64,000 bases of DNA from Papio anubis (Eukaryota > Chordata > Mammalia > Primates > Cercopithecidae), in NCBI RefSeq assembly GCF_008728515.1, contig NC_044995.1:16270127-16334126 (forward strand). The letters are read 5' to 3'. Shown piece by piece: positions 1 to 10,324 of the stretch; within the stretch, counting starts at the first letter, position 1; each line of letters begins with the position of its first letter. The notes below the pieces were generated by a model, which saw nothing but the letters and a program-made list of their open reading frames with translations, was not told where the DNA came from and ran no database searches. The translations under genes were made by a program, and so were the position numbers.

Positions 1-306
1 TGGGATTACAGGTGTGAGCCACTGCACCTGGCCTTTTTTGGTTTTTTAGATGGAGTTTTGCTCTTGTTGCCCAGGCTGGAGTGCAGTGGCACAATCTTGG
101 CTCACTGCAGCCTCCGCCTCCTGGGTTCAAGCGATTCTCCTACCTTAGCCTCCCAAGTAGCTGGGATTACAGGTGCCCACCACCCCGCCCATCTAATTTT
201 TGTATGAGGTTTCACCATGTTGCCCAGGCTGGTCTCAAACTCCTGACCTCAGGTGGTCTTCCCACCCCAGCTTCCCAAAATGCTGGGATTACAGGTGTGA
301 GCCCAG
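1..306 (-). mobile_element. Alu end (1-33) followed by a second minus-strand Alu (34-306)
   Basis: Positions 1-33 are the Alu start in reverse (gattacaggtgtgagccac...cctggcc), cut by the window edge. Positions 34-306 are a second minus-strand Alu with T-rich head, cccaggctggagtgcagtgg box and gattacaggtgtgagcc end. Confidence 0.9.
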
Positions 307-678
307 TGAACTTTCTGATTAGTTTTGTATATCGGTAGGTATGAAGGTGGTCTATACCTAAGTGTTTGTGGGTGATTTATCTGAAGTTTCTATCAAGTCT
401 TCTAGTTTTAGCTTGCAGGGCTTCAGGAAAGGAAGTCTTAATTTCAGTAACTCCAAGTCAGAAGGGAGAAAAACTGGAAATGTTAGTTTGGAGAGTCATA
501 GCCAGACATTTGAGGAAACTGGAAGAATTCAGGATCCACTCAAGTTTCCAGGTAAATAACAAACCCTCCAAAACAATAAACTAGAATCTAATAACGGATA
601 CACTATAGTTTTCTTCTGAAACATAATTTTTCTCTGTACAGTCACCCCCATTTCTGCCAAACACAATCACAATGAGAT
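307..678. other. Upstream unique stretch, nothing recognised
   Basis: Non-Alu sequence between two Alus. It contains 60-70-codon open frames on + (362-584) without any recognisable protein similarity or gene structure. I would not call a gene here. Confidence 0.5.
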
Positions 679-686
679 CAATTTGT

Positions 687-1009
687 TGCCAGGAGTGGTG
701 GCTCATGCCTGTAATCCCAGCACTTTGGGAGCCGAGGCAGGAGCAGATTGCTTTAGTCCAGGAGACCAGCCTGGGCAATGTGGCAAAACCCCATCTCTAC
801 AAAAAATACAAAAAAATCAGACGTGGTGGCACACGAAATACAAAAAAATTAGACGTGTTGGCGCATGCCGGTAGTCCTGACTACTCAGGAGGCTGACCTC
901 AGAAGGATCATCTGAGCCTGGGAGGTGGAGGCTGCAGTGAACTGTGCTCCTACCACTGTACTCCAGCCTGGGTGATAGAGCAGAAGACCCTGTTTCAAGA
1001 AAAAAAAAG
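687..1009 (+). mobile_element. Alu (+) with internal duplication
   Basis: An old Alu flanked by the target-site repeat caatttgttgc at 679-689 and 1012-1022. The linker region is duplicated: tacaaaaaaatcagacgtggtgg is followed by a near copy tacaaaaaaattagacgtgttgg about 33 bases later. Confidence 0.88.
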
Positions 1010-1097
1010 AGCAATTTGTTGCAAAATAAGGTTGGTCTCTTATTAAACTTGGCCTGATTATTTAAGAGCAGTAAGAATAATGATTGATTGTAAAGGT

Positions 1098-1615
1098 TCT
1101 TTTCTTTTTCCTTTTTCTTTTTTTTTTTGGAGACAGAGCCTTGCTCTGTCGCCTAGGCTGGAGTGCAGTGGTACATTCTTGGCTCACTGCAACCTCCGCC
1201 TCCCAGGTTCAAGTGATTCTCCTGCCTCAGCCTCCTGAGTAGCTGGGACTACAGGCGTGCGCCACCATGCCCGGGTAATTTTTGTATTTTTAGTAGAGAT
1301 GGGGTTTCTCTGTGTTGGCCAGGCAAAGCCTCTCAGGCCAGGCGCGGTGGGTTACACCTGCAATCCCAGCACTTTGGAAGGCGGGCGGATCACGAGGTCA
1401 GGAGTTCGAAACCAGCCAGACCAACATGGCAAAACCCCGTCTCTACGAAAAATACAAACATTAGCCGGGCATGGTGGTGGGTGCCTGTAATCCCAGCTAC
1501 TTGGGAGGCTGAGGCAGGGAGAATTGCTTGAACCTGGGAGGTGGAGGTTGCAGTGAGCCGAGATTGCGCCACTGTGCTCCAGCCTGGGCGACAAAGTGAG
1601 ACTCTGTCTCAAAAA

Positions 1616-1651
<36 letters not shown>

Positions 1652-1663
1652 AAAAGCCTGTCA
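1098..1663. mobile_element. Minus-strand Alu fragment (1098-1324) abutted by a plus-strand Alu (1336-1652)
   Basis: The first element is truncated after gttggccaggc. The second begins ggccaggcgcggtgg and ends in an (AAAT)n tail. The second is bounded by aaagcctctca (1325-1335) and aaagcctgtca (1653-1663), a target-site duplication with one mismatch. Confidence 0.88.
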
Positions 1664-1797
1664 AGGTTATGGAGCCAGGGACTTGCCATCAAACTATGCC
1701 TATGGCACTATAATACTGTAGGTATTAAAAAAAAGTTATAATCCATCAGCTCAGTCCCATGTAATTCTTATTGTTCTTGATGTTGAGTTAGCAGGGT

Positions 1798-2093
1798 TTT
1801 TTTTTTTTTCTGAGACAGAGTCTCACTGTTACCCAGGCTAGAGTGCCTCAGCTCAGTGTAACCTCCACCTCCCGGGTTCAAGTGATTCTTGTGCCTCAGC
1901 CTCTGGAGTAGCTGGGATTACAGGTGTGCACCACCACACCCAACTAATTTTTTTTTTTTTTTTTTGTATTTTTAGTAGAGACAGGGTTTCTCTGTGTTGG
2001 CCAAGCTGGTCTCAAACTCCTGGCCTCAAATGATCTGCTTGTCTGGGCCTCCCAAAGTACTGGTATTACAGGCGTGAGCCACCACACCTAGCC
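1798..2093 (-). mobile_element. Alu (-)
   Basis: Poly-T head at 1797, cccaggctagagtgc, the mid poly-T linker, and the end gagccaccacacctagcc. Confidence 0.88.
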
Positions 2094-2471
2094 AAGCCAG
2101 CAGTTTTCTGAGTCCAGTTTTTCCACTACAATTCTGGAAATTCTTACCCAGTCCAGTGTTATAATCTTAAGTTTATCAGGACCTTCTATTCCAGACTACT
2201 TGTCAGAGTCATCTTGAAGCAATTTGGGGCAATAGCTGATTGCAAATGCTTTTAGAGAAGTAACAAAACACTATCGATGAGCAAGACAGAATGGCCATGG
2301 TTTAAAAATCTGATGAGAGTTCATTATGACCAGCAATTGACAAGGAAACCTGGTTATTTCTGTGGCATATATCATGTTAACATAGTAACAGAAGTATGAC
2401 ATAACATTAGATTTCTAGGAATCTCGTAATTTTTAGAACATTCATATCAGTAACATATCCAGAAATATAAC
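2094..2471. other. Unique upstream stretch, nothing recognised
   Basis: AT-rich sequence between Alus with no long open frame, RNA motif or recognisable repeat. Confidence 0.5.
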
Positions 2472-2775
2472 TTTTTTTTTTTTTTTTTTTTTTTTGAGAT
2501 GGTATCTAGCTGTGTTTGCCCAGGCTGGAGTGCATGGCGCGATCTCGGCTCACTGCAACCTCCGCCTCCCAGGTTCAAGTGATTTTCCTGCCTCAGCCTC
2601 CCAAGTAGCTGGGATTACAGGTGCCCACCACCACGCCCAGCTAATTTTTGTATTTTTAGTAGAGATGGAGTTTCACCGTGTTGGCTAGGCTGGTCTCGAA
2701 CTCCTGATTTCATGATCCATCCACCTCGCCCTCCCAAAGTGCTGGGATTACAAGCGTGAGCCATCGTGCCTGGCC
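2472..2775 (-). mobile_element. Alu (-)
   Basis: Full-length minus-strand Alu from a 24-T run to gagccatcgtgcctggcc. Confidence 0.88.
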
Positions 2776-2931
2776 ATAAACTTATTTTTAAAAAATGTTT
2801 TTTTATCACCCTCATCACCTCCTACCCTGGGTTCATAAATATAACTTAACATTTAGTATCAGTTGTTATTTGACAATGTTTCCCCTTTAATTTAACATTT
2901 CAAATAAGCCTAATTAGTCTAATGTCTCTCT

Positions 2932-3213
2932 CTTTTTTGAGATGGAGTTTCGCTCTGTCACCCAGGCTGGGATGCAATGGTGTGATCTCGGCTCTCTGCA
3001 ACCTCCACCCCCCGGGTTCAAGCGATTCTCCTGCCTCAGCCTCCCGAGTAGCTGGGATTATAGGCTCCCACCACCATGCCTGACTAATTTTTTTTTGTAT
3101 TTTTAGTGGAGACGGGGTTTCGCCATGTTGGCCAGGCTGGTCTTCAACTCCTGGCTTCATGATCCACCTGCCAAGGCCTCCCAAAGTGCTGGGATTACAG
3201 GCATGAGCCATGG
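2932..3213 (-). mobile_element. Alu (-) with target-site duplication
   Basis: Minus-strand Alu flanked by ctaatgtctctct at 2919-2931 and 3223-3235. Confidence 0.9.
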
Positions 3214-3382
3214 GATTACTGGCTAATGTCTCTCTTTTTCAAGTTGAGAAACACATCTTTTGCGCTTTCCAGGGGCTCAACTGGCAAATTCCAAAGTTAA
3301 TTCAAGGTCACAAGACTGAATTTAGAATTTGATTTTAGGAAGTTTGTAAACAATGTAAAAAAAGTCTTAAAACACTTGATTA

Positions 3383-3488
3383 GTGCTTGCTTTGGCAGCA
3401 CATATACTAAAGTTGGAACGATACAGAGAAGATTAGCATGGCCCCTGTGCAAGGATAACTCGCAAATTCATTAGCCTTCCATATTTTT
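3383..3488 (+). pseudogene. U6 snRNA retrocopy (RNU6 pseudogene)
   Basis: A full-length U6-like sequence runs from gtgcttgctttggcagcac to the terminal T run. The ACAGAGA box is intact (acagagaagattagc). Differences from the U6 consensus include cTcg/TTgg changes in the 5' stem and substitutions in the 3' third (gataactcgcaaattcattagcc). An A-rich stretch follows (3491-3520), as expected of an L1-mobilised copy. No U6-type proximal sequence element or TATA was recognised upstream, so it is called a pseudogene. Confidence 0.88.
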
Positions 3489-3525
3489 TGAAATTAAGAA
3501 AAGAAAAGAAAAAAGGAAAACATTC

Positions 3526-3629
3526 GATTAAATAGGATCTCAGGTAACTATTAATTTAGGTCACTAATAATTAGTCTGGTTACCAGAGTAATTATTGAAT
3601 GATATAGTGATCTGAGATCCTATTTAATC
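3526..3629. repeat. Imperfect inverted repeat, about 104 bp
   Basis: The left arm gattaaataggatctcag (from 3526) is the reverse complement of ctgagatcctatttaatc (ends 3629). The homology continues imperfectly inward (ctattaatt.../...tgatatagtg). It could be a small MITE-like DNA element or a secondary palindrome; I cannot name a family. Confidence 0.7.
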
Positions 3630-3647
3630 AACTGTTCATTTTATAAT

Positions 3648-3737
3648 CATTTAATATTTTATTTAAATATTTAATGAGCATTTAATATTTTATTTAAATA
3701 TTTAATGAGCATTTAATATTTATTAATATTCATTTCA
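3648..3737. repeat. 31-bp tandem duplication, AT-rich
   Basis: The unit beginning catttaatattttattt is present at 3648-3678 and exactly again at 3679-3709, followed by a partial third copy. Confidence 0.85.
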
Positions 3738-3818
3738 TAATCACCAGGGTAATTATTAAAAGGCTTCAAAGGCAAATAGAGAAAGTTACATAGTTGTAAA
3801 AAATATATATATTAGCTC

Positions 3819-4118
3819 TCTTTTTTTTTTTTTTGGAGACAGAGTCTCGCTCTGTTGCCCAGCCTGGAGTGCAGTGGCATGATCTCGGTTCACTACAAGC
3901 TCCGCCTCACGGGTTCATGCCATTCTCCTGCCTCAGCCTCCTGAATATCTGGGACTACAGGCGCCCGCCACCACGCCCAGCTAATTTTTTTTGTATTTTT
4001 AGTAGAGACGGGATTTCACCATGTTAGCCAGGATGGTCTTGATCTCCTGACTTTGTGATCCGCCCGCCTCGGCCTCCCAAAGTGCTGGGATTACAGGCGT
4101 GAGCCACTGCCCCCAGCT
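3819..4118 (-). mobile_element. AluY-like (-)
   Basis: Minus-strand Alu with the AluY-type gttagccaggatggtcttgatctc segment, flanked by tattagctctctt on both sides (about 3808-3820 and 4121-4133). Confidence 0.9.
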
Positions 4119-4988
4119 ATATTAGCTCTCTTAATAGAGAGGATTTGATTTTCTTGGAAAGTGATTGAAGGCCTGATAAAAGACAACATGAAACACAGAA
4201 AATTATTTTGATAAGACAGGTTTTTTAAGGCAGATTATAAGACAGGTTTTTTAAGGCAGATTACTTAAAAGGTGAAAAAGAAAATCACTCTTTCTTGTCA
4301 ATACGACAAGAAAATCTTACATTTTAAAATATAATACCAAATTCTAGTTTTGCATCAGTGTACCCTTGATATTAAGGGTCATTTTTAAGACATAGTAAAT
4401 TCACTCAATTTTGGTCAGTTTGACCACAAAAGATTCTCTCTTTCCAGCTTTTATATGCGTTCAGTTTTACCTATATCTTTTCTTCCTTCGTTCATTCTGC
4501 AACAGCTTCTAAACTCGACAAAGTCATTTTTCCTCAACAAATGCCCCCCACATCTTCATACCTCATAACATCTTACTTTCCTTGTACACTTTGCATACAG
4601 AATCACTTATAGTAGTTTTAATTATATATTAGAATTTTAAGTTTTAGCAACTCTACAGTGAAAACCTAGGAAGTAAGCGATTTTGAACTGTCATGTGCTA
4701 ACATTTTATGAAGACACATAATTTCTAGAAACATGTTTTCGCACAGAACAGTTTTTCAGTATGAAACAGGACATGTTTACTTATGGACCCTAATATATTA
4801 TTTCTTTCTATAAATTTTAAGAAGCCAAAGGTAAATAAACTTGTGCCTGTGTTCAGCAATGAATGCTTCAGTATTTTTGTTTTATTTGGAAATGACCTGG
4901 ATATTTAATGAATATCTGCCATCCAAGGGTATAGTTACCAAGGAGGTTGGGAAACCTTTTTAAAGAGATATATATAAAACACAATCAT
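4119..4988. other. Unique AT-rich upstream stretch with one 26-bp duplication
   Basis: No gene or Alu was found. The only clear structure is an exact 26-bp tandem duplication at 4211-4262. Confidence 0.55.
4211..4262. repeat. Exact 26-bp tandem duplication
   Basis: The unit starting ataagacaggttttttaagg occupies 4211-4236 and is repeated without change at 4237-4262. Confidence 0.93.
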
Positions 4989-5090
4989 TTTTTCTTTTTT
5001 TTTTTTGAAACAGTGTTTCACTCTTATTGCCCAGGCTGGAGTGCAATGGCATGATCTCGGCTCACTGCAACCTCTGCCTCCCAGGTTCAA
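4989..5090 (-). mobile_element. Truncated Alu (-)
   Basis: Only the right-arm part remains, from the poly-T to cctcccaggttcaag; sequence after 5090 is not Alu. Confidence 0.85.
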
Positions 5091-5245
5091 GCATAAAGCA
5101 CAGTTGTTGTTGAAAATTTCATTTATAAACTTTGGTCCTATTTACATTTATTTATTTCACATGTTCTTAACAATTATGCTTAGATTAGTCATGGAAGTTT
5201 CATGAGACATTAGACAAAGTCAGTTCTCCCAAGTCATTTCCTTAC

Positions 5246-5702
5246 TCACCATTTTTTTTTTTTTTTTTGAGACACTGTCTCACTCTGTCACCCAAGCTGG
5301 AGTGTAGTGACACGATCTTGGCTCACTGCAACCTCTGCCTCTGGGTTCAAGCCATTCTCCTGCCTCAGCCTCCAGAGTAGCTGGGATTACAGGTGCCTGC
5401 CACCACACCCAGCTAATTTTTGTGTTTTTGGTAAAGACGGGTTTTCACCATCTTGGCCAGGCTGATATTGAACTCCTGACCTCGTGATCCACTCACCTTG
5501 GCCTCCCAAAGTGTTGGGATTACAGCCGTGAGCCACCGCGCCTGGCTAATTTTTTTGTATTTTTAGTGGAGACTGGGTTTCACTATGTTGGCCAGGCTGG
5601 TCCTGTACTCCTGACTTCAAGTAATCTGCCCACCTTGGCCTCCCAAAGTGCTGGGATTATGGGCATGAGCCACTGTGCCTGTCCCTGCTATTCACCATTT
5701 TT
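5246..5702 (-). mobile_element. Composite 1.5-unit Alu (-) between one pair of target-site repeats
   Basis: A full Alu (5252-5546) runs directly into a further left-monomer segment (5547-5684). The whole block is bounded by tcaccattttt at 5246-5256 and 5692-5702. The junction lies where the Alu start (gcctggc) resembles the mid-element gcctggctaattttt. Confidence 0.8.
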
Positions 5703-6046
5703 ACATCAAATGCATGTCAGGCAGCCATCACTTAAGCAAGGACCATAACATGAAATACATGTATAGGGTTTTTTGGGTTTTGTTTTTGTTTAATTTTTTT
5801 TTTTGTAAATCAGAACACAGAGCTGTTTTTCATTAAACCAACAATATTAAACTAGTTTTATTTACCAAAGACGTACCCAAGTCATGTGAACTTGAAAAGC
5901 ATTTGGATTACTTCCTATATTTCTAGTAGTTTTAGGCATACAGTCATCCCCTGCATAACGATGTTTAATGAACGATGCACCACATAGATGATGGTGGTCC
6001 CATAAGGTTATAATGGAAATGCCCTCTACAAGTACACCACTTTTAT

Positions 6047-6351
6047 CTTTTTTTTTTTTTTTTTTTTTTGAGACAGGGTCTCGCTCTGTTGTCCAGGCTG
6101 GAGTGCAATGGTGCGATCTCAGCTCACTGCAACCTCTGCCTCCTGGGTTCGAGCAATGATCTTGCCTCAGCTTCGTAAGTAGCTGGGATTACAGATGCCC
6201 GCCACCACGCCTAGCTAAATTTTGTATTTTTATTAGAGATGGGGTTTCACCATGTTGACCAGGCTGGTCTTGAACTCCTGACCTCAGAAGATCCACCTGT
6301 CTCAGCCTCCCAAAGTGCTGGGATTACAGGTGTGAGCCACCGCGCCCGGCC
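6047..6351 (-). mobile_element. Alu (-) inside the DNA transposon
   Basis: Poly-T head to gagccaccgcgcccggcc. Confidence 0.9.
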
Positions 6352-6401
6352 CACATTTATCTTTTATTGTACCTTTTCTATGTTTAGATATATAAACGCT
6401 T

Positions 6402-6700
6402 GGCCAGGCATGATGGCTCATGCCTGTAATCCCAGCATTTTGGGAGGCCGAGGTGGGCAGATTGCTTGAGGTCAGGAGTTCGAGACCAGCCTGGTCAACA
6501 TGGCGAAACCCCATCTGTACCAAAAATACAACAAATTAGCCGGGTATGGTGGTGTGCACCTGTAATCCCAGCTACTCGGGAGCCTGAGGCAGGAGAATTG
6601 CTTGAATCCAGGAGGCAGAGGTTGCAGTGAGCCAAGATGGTGCCACTCACTCCAGCCTGGGTGACAGAGCAAGACTTGGTCTCAAAAAAATAAAAACAAG
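6402..6700 (+). mobile_element. Alu (+) inside the DNA transposon
   Basis: From ggccaggcatgatggctca to an A-rich tail. Confidence 0.9.
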
Positions 6701-6932
6701 CAAACAGCATTGTGTTACAATTGCCTTCGGTATTCAGTACAATAACATGTGGTACAAGTTTATAGCAATAGACTATAACTTACAGCCTAGGTATATAATA
6801 GGCTATGTGATCTAGCTTTACATAAATATACTCTCTGATGTTCACAGAATGACACAATTGCCTAATGAAGGAATTTCTCAGAACATATTCTCATCATTAA
6901 GTGACATGTGACTATATTTAATTTACACGAGT

Positions 6933-7543
6933 GGGCCAGGCATGGTGGTCCATGCCTGTCATCCCAGCACTTTGGGAGGCCAGGGCAGGAGGATCACTTG
7001 AGACCAGGAGTTTAAGAGTAGCCTGGGCAGCATGGCAAGACCCTGTCTCTACAAAACTAAAAAAATTAGCCAGGAGTGGTGGCACATGCCTGTAGTATCA
7101 GCTACTCAGGAGGTTGAGGTGGGAGGATCACTTGAGCGCAGGAGGCAGAGGCTGCTGTGAGTGGTGATTGCGACGCTGTGCTCCAGCCTGGGTGACACAG
7201 TGAGACTCTGTCTCAATAAATAAATACATAAATAAGTAATCTGGGCCAGGCACGGTGGCTTATGCATGTAATCCCAGCACTTTGGGAGGCCGAGGCGGGC
7301 GGATCACCTGAGGTCAGGAGTTTGAGACCAGCCTGACCAACATGGTGAAACCTTGTCTCTACTAAAAATACAAAAATTATCCGGGCATGGTGGTGGGTGC
7401 CTGTAATGTCAGTCACTCAGGAGGCTGAGGCAGGGAGAATCGCTTGAACCTGGGAGGTGGAGGTTGCAGTGAGCTGAGATCACGCTGTTACATTCCAGCC
7501 TGGGTGACAGAGCGAGACTCTGTCTCAAAAAAAAAAAAAAAAA
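6933..7543 (+). mobile_element. Two head-to-tail Alus (+): 6933-7232 and 7243-7543
   Basis: The second Alu is flanked by the exact duplication aagtaatctg (7233-7242 and 7544-7553). It therefore inserted just after the (AAAT)n tail of the first. Confidence 0.9.
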
Positions 7544-7661
7544 AGTAATCTGATTTCTGCTTTTAATCTTGCTGGAGGAGTCTCTATGACTAGCTGTTAT
7601 ACCCTTTTCTGTCCTCTTTTCCTCTTGATCTTTTTCATAGGTACCGATAAGACAGCTGTTT

Positions 7662-7953
7662 AGGCCGAGCACGGTGGCTAATCCCAGCACTTTGGGAGGC
7701 TGAGGCAGGCGGATCACAAGGTCAGGAGTTCAAGACCAGCCTGGCCAACATGGTAAAACCCTGTCTCTACTAAAAATACAAAAATTAGCTGGGTGTGGTG
7801 GCGGGCACCTATAATCCCAGCTACTCGGGAGGCTGAGGCAGGAGAATCATTTGAACCCAGGAGGCGGAGGTTGCAGTGAGGCGAGATCAAGCCACTGCAC
7901 TCCAGCCTGGGCGACAGGGTAAGACTCCATCTCCAAAAAAAAAAAAAAGAAAG
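7662..7953 (+). mobile_element. Alu (+)
   Basis: From ggccgagcacggtggc to a 14-A tail. It interrupts the minus-strand ERV sequence described at 7954-10804. Confidence 0.88.
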
Positions 7954-8820
7954 CAAAGACCTTTGTTGCCACAGGCATTAAGGATAGTGTTTGTGTAAAT
8001 GGTGTCTCCAGTCTCCCACGACACTCACTGACCCACTAATCTGTGACACCAAGCAAGCACTACTGGGATTCGGCTTTCCTAGTACTGTCAATTAAAGGTT
8101 GAGACAACAAAGCCCTTGCGGACTGGGATGGCTATTGGGACCAAACTCTCTTGAGAGCTGGCACGAGTGGACAAAGAGAATGCCGCTTGTCACTCCGCAT
8201 TGTGGGCTTCCAGCCTATTTGACTGGCTGGCTGACACAAGCCGACACCTGCACCCTCAGCTGGCAGAGGCCAGAGTGTTCCCACTGATGGAAAAGCCAAA
8301 CTCTCAGGACATAAAACAAGACCCAAGGAGCACCTCATCTGGTTTTTGTCTTGGGGACCCATAGCAAAATTAGTCTGAACAGACGTTGGTCTGCTGAGAA
8401 GTGTGAACTCACCAGTCTTTGAGGCCTGTGTTCTTGTCCTATGATTCTCTTCTGTATGACATGACACAAAAGACACAGACATGGGAAAATAATGACCATC
8501 TCTGGGAGGGGAGGAATCAGAAAACAAGAATACCACCCCCCACCACCAAAAAAAAAATAACCAAACAAAAAGCCAGAGTTATTATACAAGAACTAGTTCG
8601 TACGCATTTTCTCCTGCTAATCCAAACTTAGAAAAGGGAAAAAGACAAAGAGACCCTTACCTATCTTGCTTCCGCTGGGCTCTACAGGCAGAGATCTAGG
8701 GGGCTAATGTGGTAGGAAACCTTAGCTGTGGCCAGTGTTTGGTCAGGCATGCCAGGAGCCTGCTGCTGAAGCAGTCTCAGCGTAAAAAGTGAGAGATGCC
8801 CCACGTTGGGCACCAGAAAC
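7954..8820 (-). mobile_element. ERV-K-type leader with primer-binding site (-)
   Basis: Next to the LTR, the minus strand reads tggtgcccaacgtggggcat (8799-8818 region). This resembles a primer-binding site for tRNA-Lys1,2, as used by betaretrovirus/HERV-K-type elements. A splice-donor-like aggtaag follows in the leader (minus strand, near 8665). Short open frames downstream are broken and not recognisable as gag. The element is cut by an Alu at 7953; 7555-7660 may be a further remnant. It is an old, non-coding relic. Confidence 0.6.
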
Positions 8821-8859
8821 TGGAGGGTTGTGAAAAATGGCTTCCCGCTACCCGTTTTG

Positions 8860-9323
8860 TTGTTGTTGTTGTTGTTGTTTTGAGACAGAGTCTTGCTTTG
8901 TCACCCAGGCTGTAATGCAGTGGCACGATCTTGGCTCACTGCAACCTCTGGCTCACAGGTTCAAGCTATTCTCCTGCCTCACCCTCCTAAGTAGCTGGAA
9001 TTACAGGCACATGCCACTATGCATTGCGATTTTTTTTTTTTTTTTTTTTGAGTCTCCCTCTGTCGCCCAGGCTGGAGTGCAGTGGTGCAATCTCGGCTCA
9101 CTGCAAGCTCCACCTACCGGGTTCACACCATTCTCCTGTCTCAGCCTCCTGAGTAGCTGGGACTACAGGCACCTGCCACCACTCCTGGCTAACTTTCTGT
9201 ATTTTTAGTAGAGAGGGGGTTTCACCGTGTTAGCCAGGATGATCTCAATCTCCTGACCTCGTGATCCACCCACCTTGGCCTCCCAAAATGCTGGGATTAT
9301 AGGCATGAGCCACTGTGCCCGGC
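8860..9323 (-). mobile_element. Truncated Alu (8860-9029) plus full AluY-like (9030-9323), both (-)
   Basis: The pair is bounded by ttcccgctaccc (near 8843-8854) and ctcccgctaccc (near 9327-9338). The block therefore behaves as one insertion with a second Alu placed inside the first. Confidence 0.82.
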
Positions 9324-9398
9324 TCCTCCCGCTACCCTTCTAAATTCTTTGGCTGGCGTATACATTAAACCGATATAAGGCAGATTAACAGTAGCAGA

Positions 9399-9997
9399 AG
9401 GTCGAGCGTGGTGGCTCACACCTGTAATCCCAGCACTTTGTGAGGCCAAGGCGGGCAGATCATGAGGTCAGGAGTTCGAGACCAGCCTGGCCAACATGGT
9501 GACCCCCCGTCTCTACTAAAAATACAAAAATTAGCCTGGGCCGGGCGTGGTGGCTCAAGTCTGTAATCCCAGCACTTTGGGAGGCCGAGGCGGGCGGATC
9601 ACGAGGTCAGGAGATCGAGACCATCCTGGCTAACATGGTGAAACCCCGTCTCTACTAAAAATACAAAAAACTAGCCGGGCGTGGTGGCGGGCGCCTGTAG
9701 TCCCAGCTACTCGGAGGCTGAGGCAGGAGAATGGCCTGAACCTGGGAGGCGGAGCTTGCAGTGAGCCGAGATCGCGCCACTGCACTCCAGCCTGGGTGAC
9801 ACAGCGCGAGACTCCGTCTCAAAAAAAAAAAAAAAAAATTAGCCTGGTGTGGTGGCGTTTGCCTGTACTCCCAGCTACTCAGGAGGCTGAGGCAGGAGAA
9901 TCACTTGAACCCAGGAAGCGGAGGTTATAGTGAGCCAAGATCGTGTCATTGCACTCCAGCCTGGGCGACAGAGTGAGACTCTGTCTCAGAAAACAAA
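9399..9997 (+). mobile_element. Nested Alus (+): outer 9399-9538 and 9839-9997, inner AluY 9539-9838
   Basis: The outer Alu is split in its mid linker. aaattagcctgg precedes the inner AluY and is repeated after its A tail, a clear target-site duplication. The outer copy is flanked by aacagtagca on both sides. Confidence 0.92.
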
Positions 9998-10015
9998 AAA
10001 CAGTAGCAAAAAATT

Positions 10016-10324
10016 GCCGGGCATGGTGGCTCATGCCTGTAATCCCAGCCCTTTGGGAGGCTGAGGCGGGCGGATCTCTTGAAGTCAGGAGTTCCAGACC
10101 AGCCTGGCCAAAATGGCGAAACCCCATCTCTACTAAAAGTATAAAAATTGGCCAGGGATGGTGGTGTGGCGGGCGCCTGTAATCCCAGCTACTTGGGAGG
10201 CTGAGGTGGGAGAATTGCTTGAACCTGGGAAGCGAAGGTTGTAGTGAACCGAGATCGCGCCACTGCACTTCAGCTTGGGCAACAGAGTGAGACTCCATCT
10301 CAAAAAAAAAAAAAAAAAAAAAAA
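10016..10324 (+). mobile_element. Alu (+)
   Basis: From gccgggcatggtggctca to an A tail of over 20 bases, within the LTR. Confidence 0.9.

Larger units (their letters stand above)
5941..6913. mobile_element. DNA transposon with terminal inverted repeats, split by two Alus
   Basis: The ends cagtcatcccctgcataacg (5941) and atcattaagtgacatgtgact (to 6913) are imperfect inverted repeats flanked by TA, as in mariner/Tigger-type elements. Element sequence is at 5941-6045, 6352-6401 and 6700-6913. The Alus at 6047-6351 (-) and 6402-6700 (+) interrupt it. The family is not named here; no transposase frame is visible. Confidence 0.7.

Noticed and set aside
3383..3488. Functional U6 snRNA gene
   Set aside because: Several substitutions in the 5' stem and 3' third, an A-rich 3' flank and no recognised upstream promoter elements favour a retro-pseudogene.
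8132..8589. Minus-strand open frames of 84 and 134 codons in the ERV leader
   Set aside because: They overlap each other in different frames and resemble no gag region I recognise. Treated as non-coding ERV remnant.
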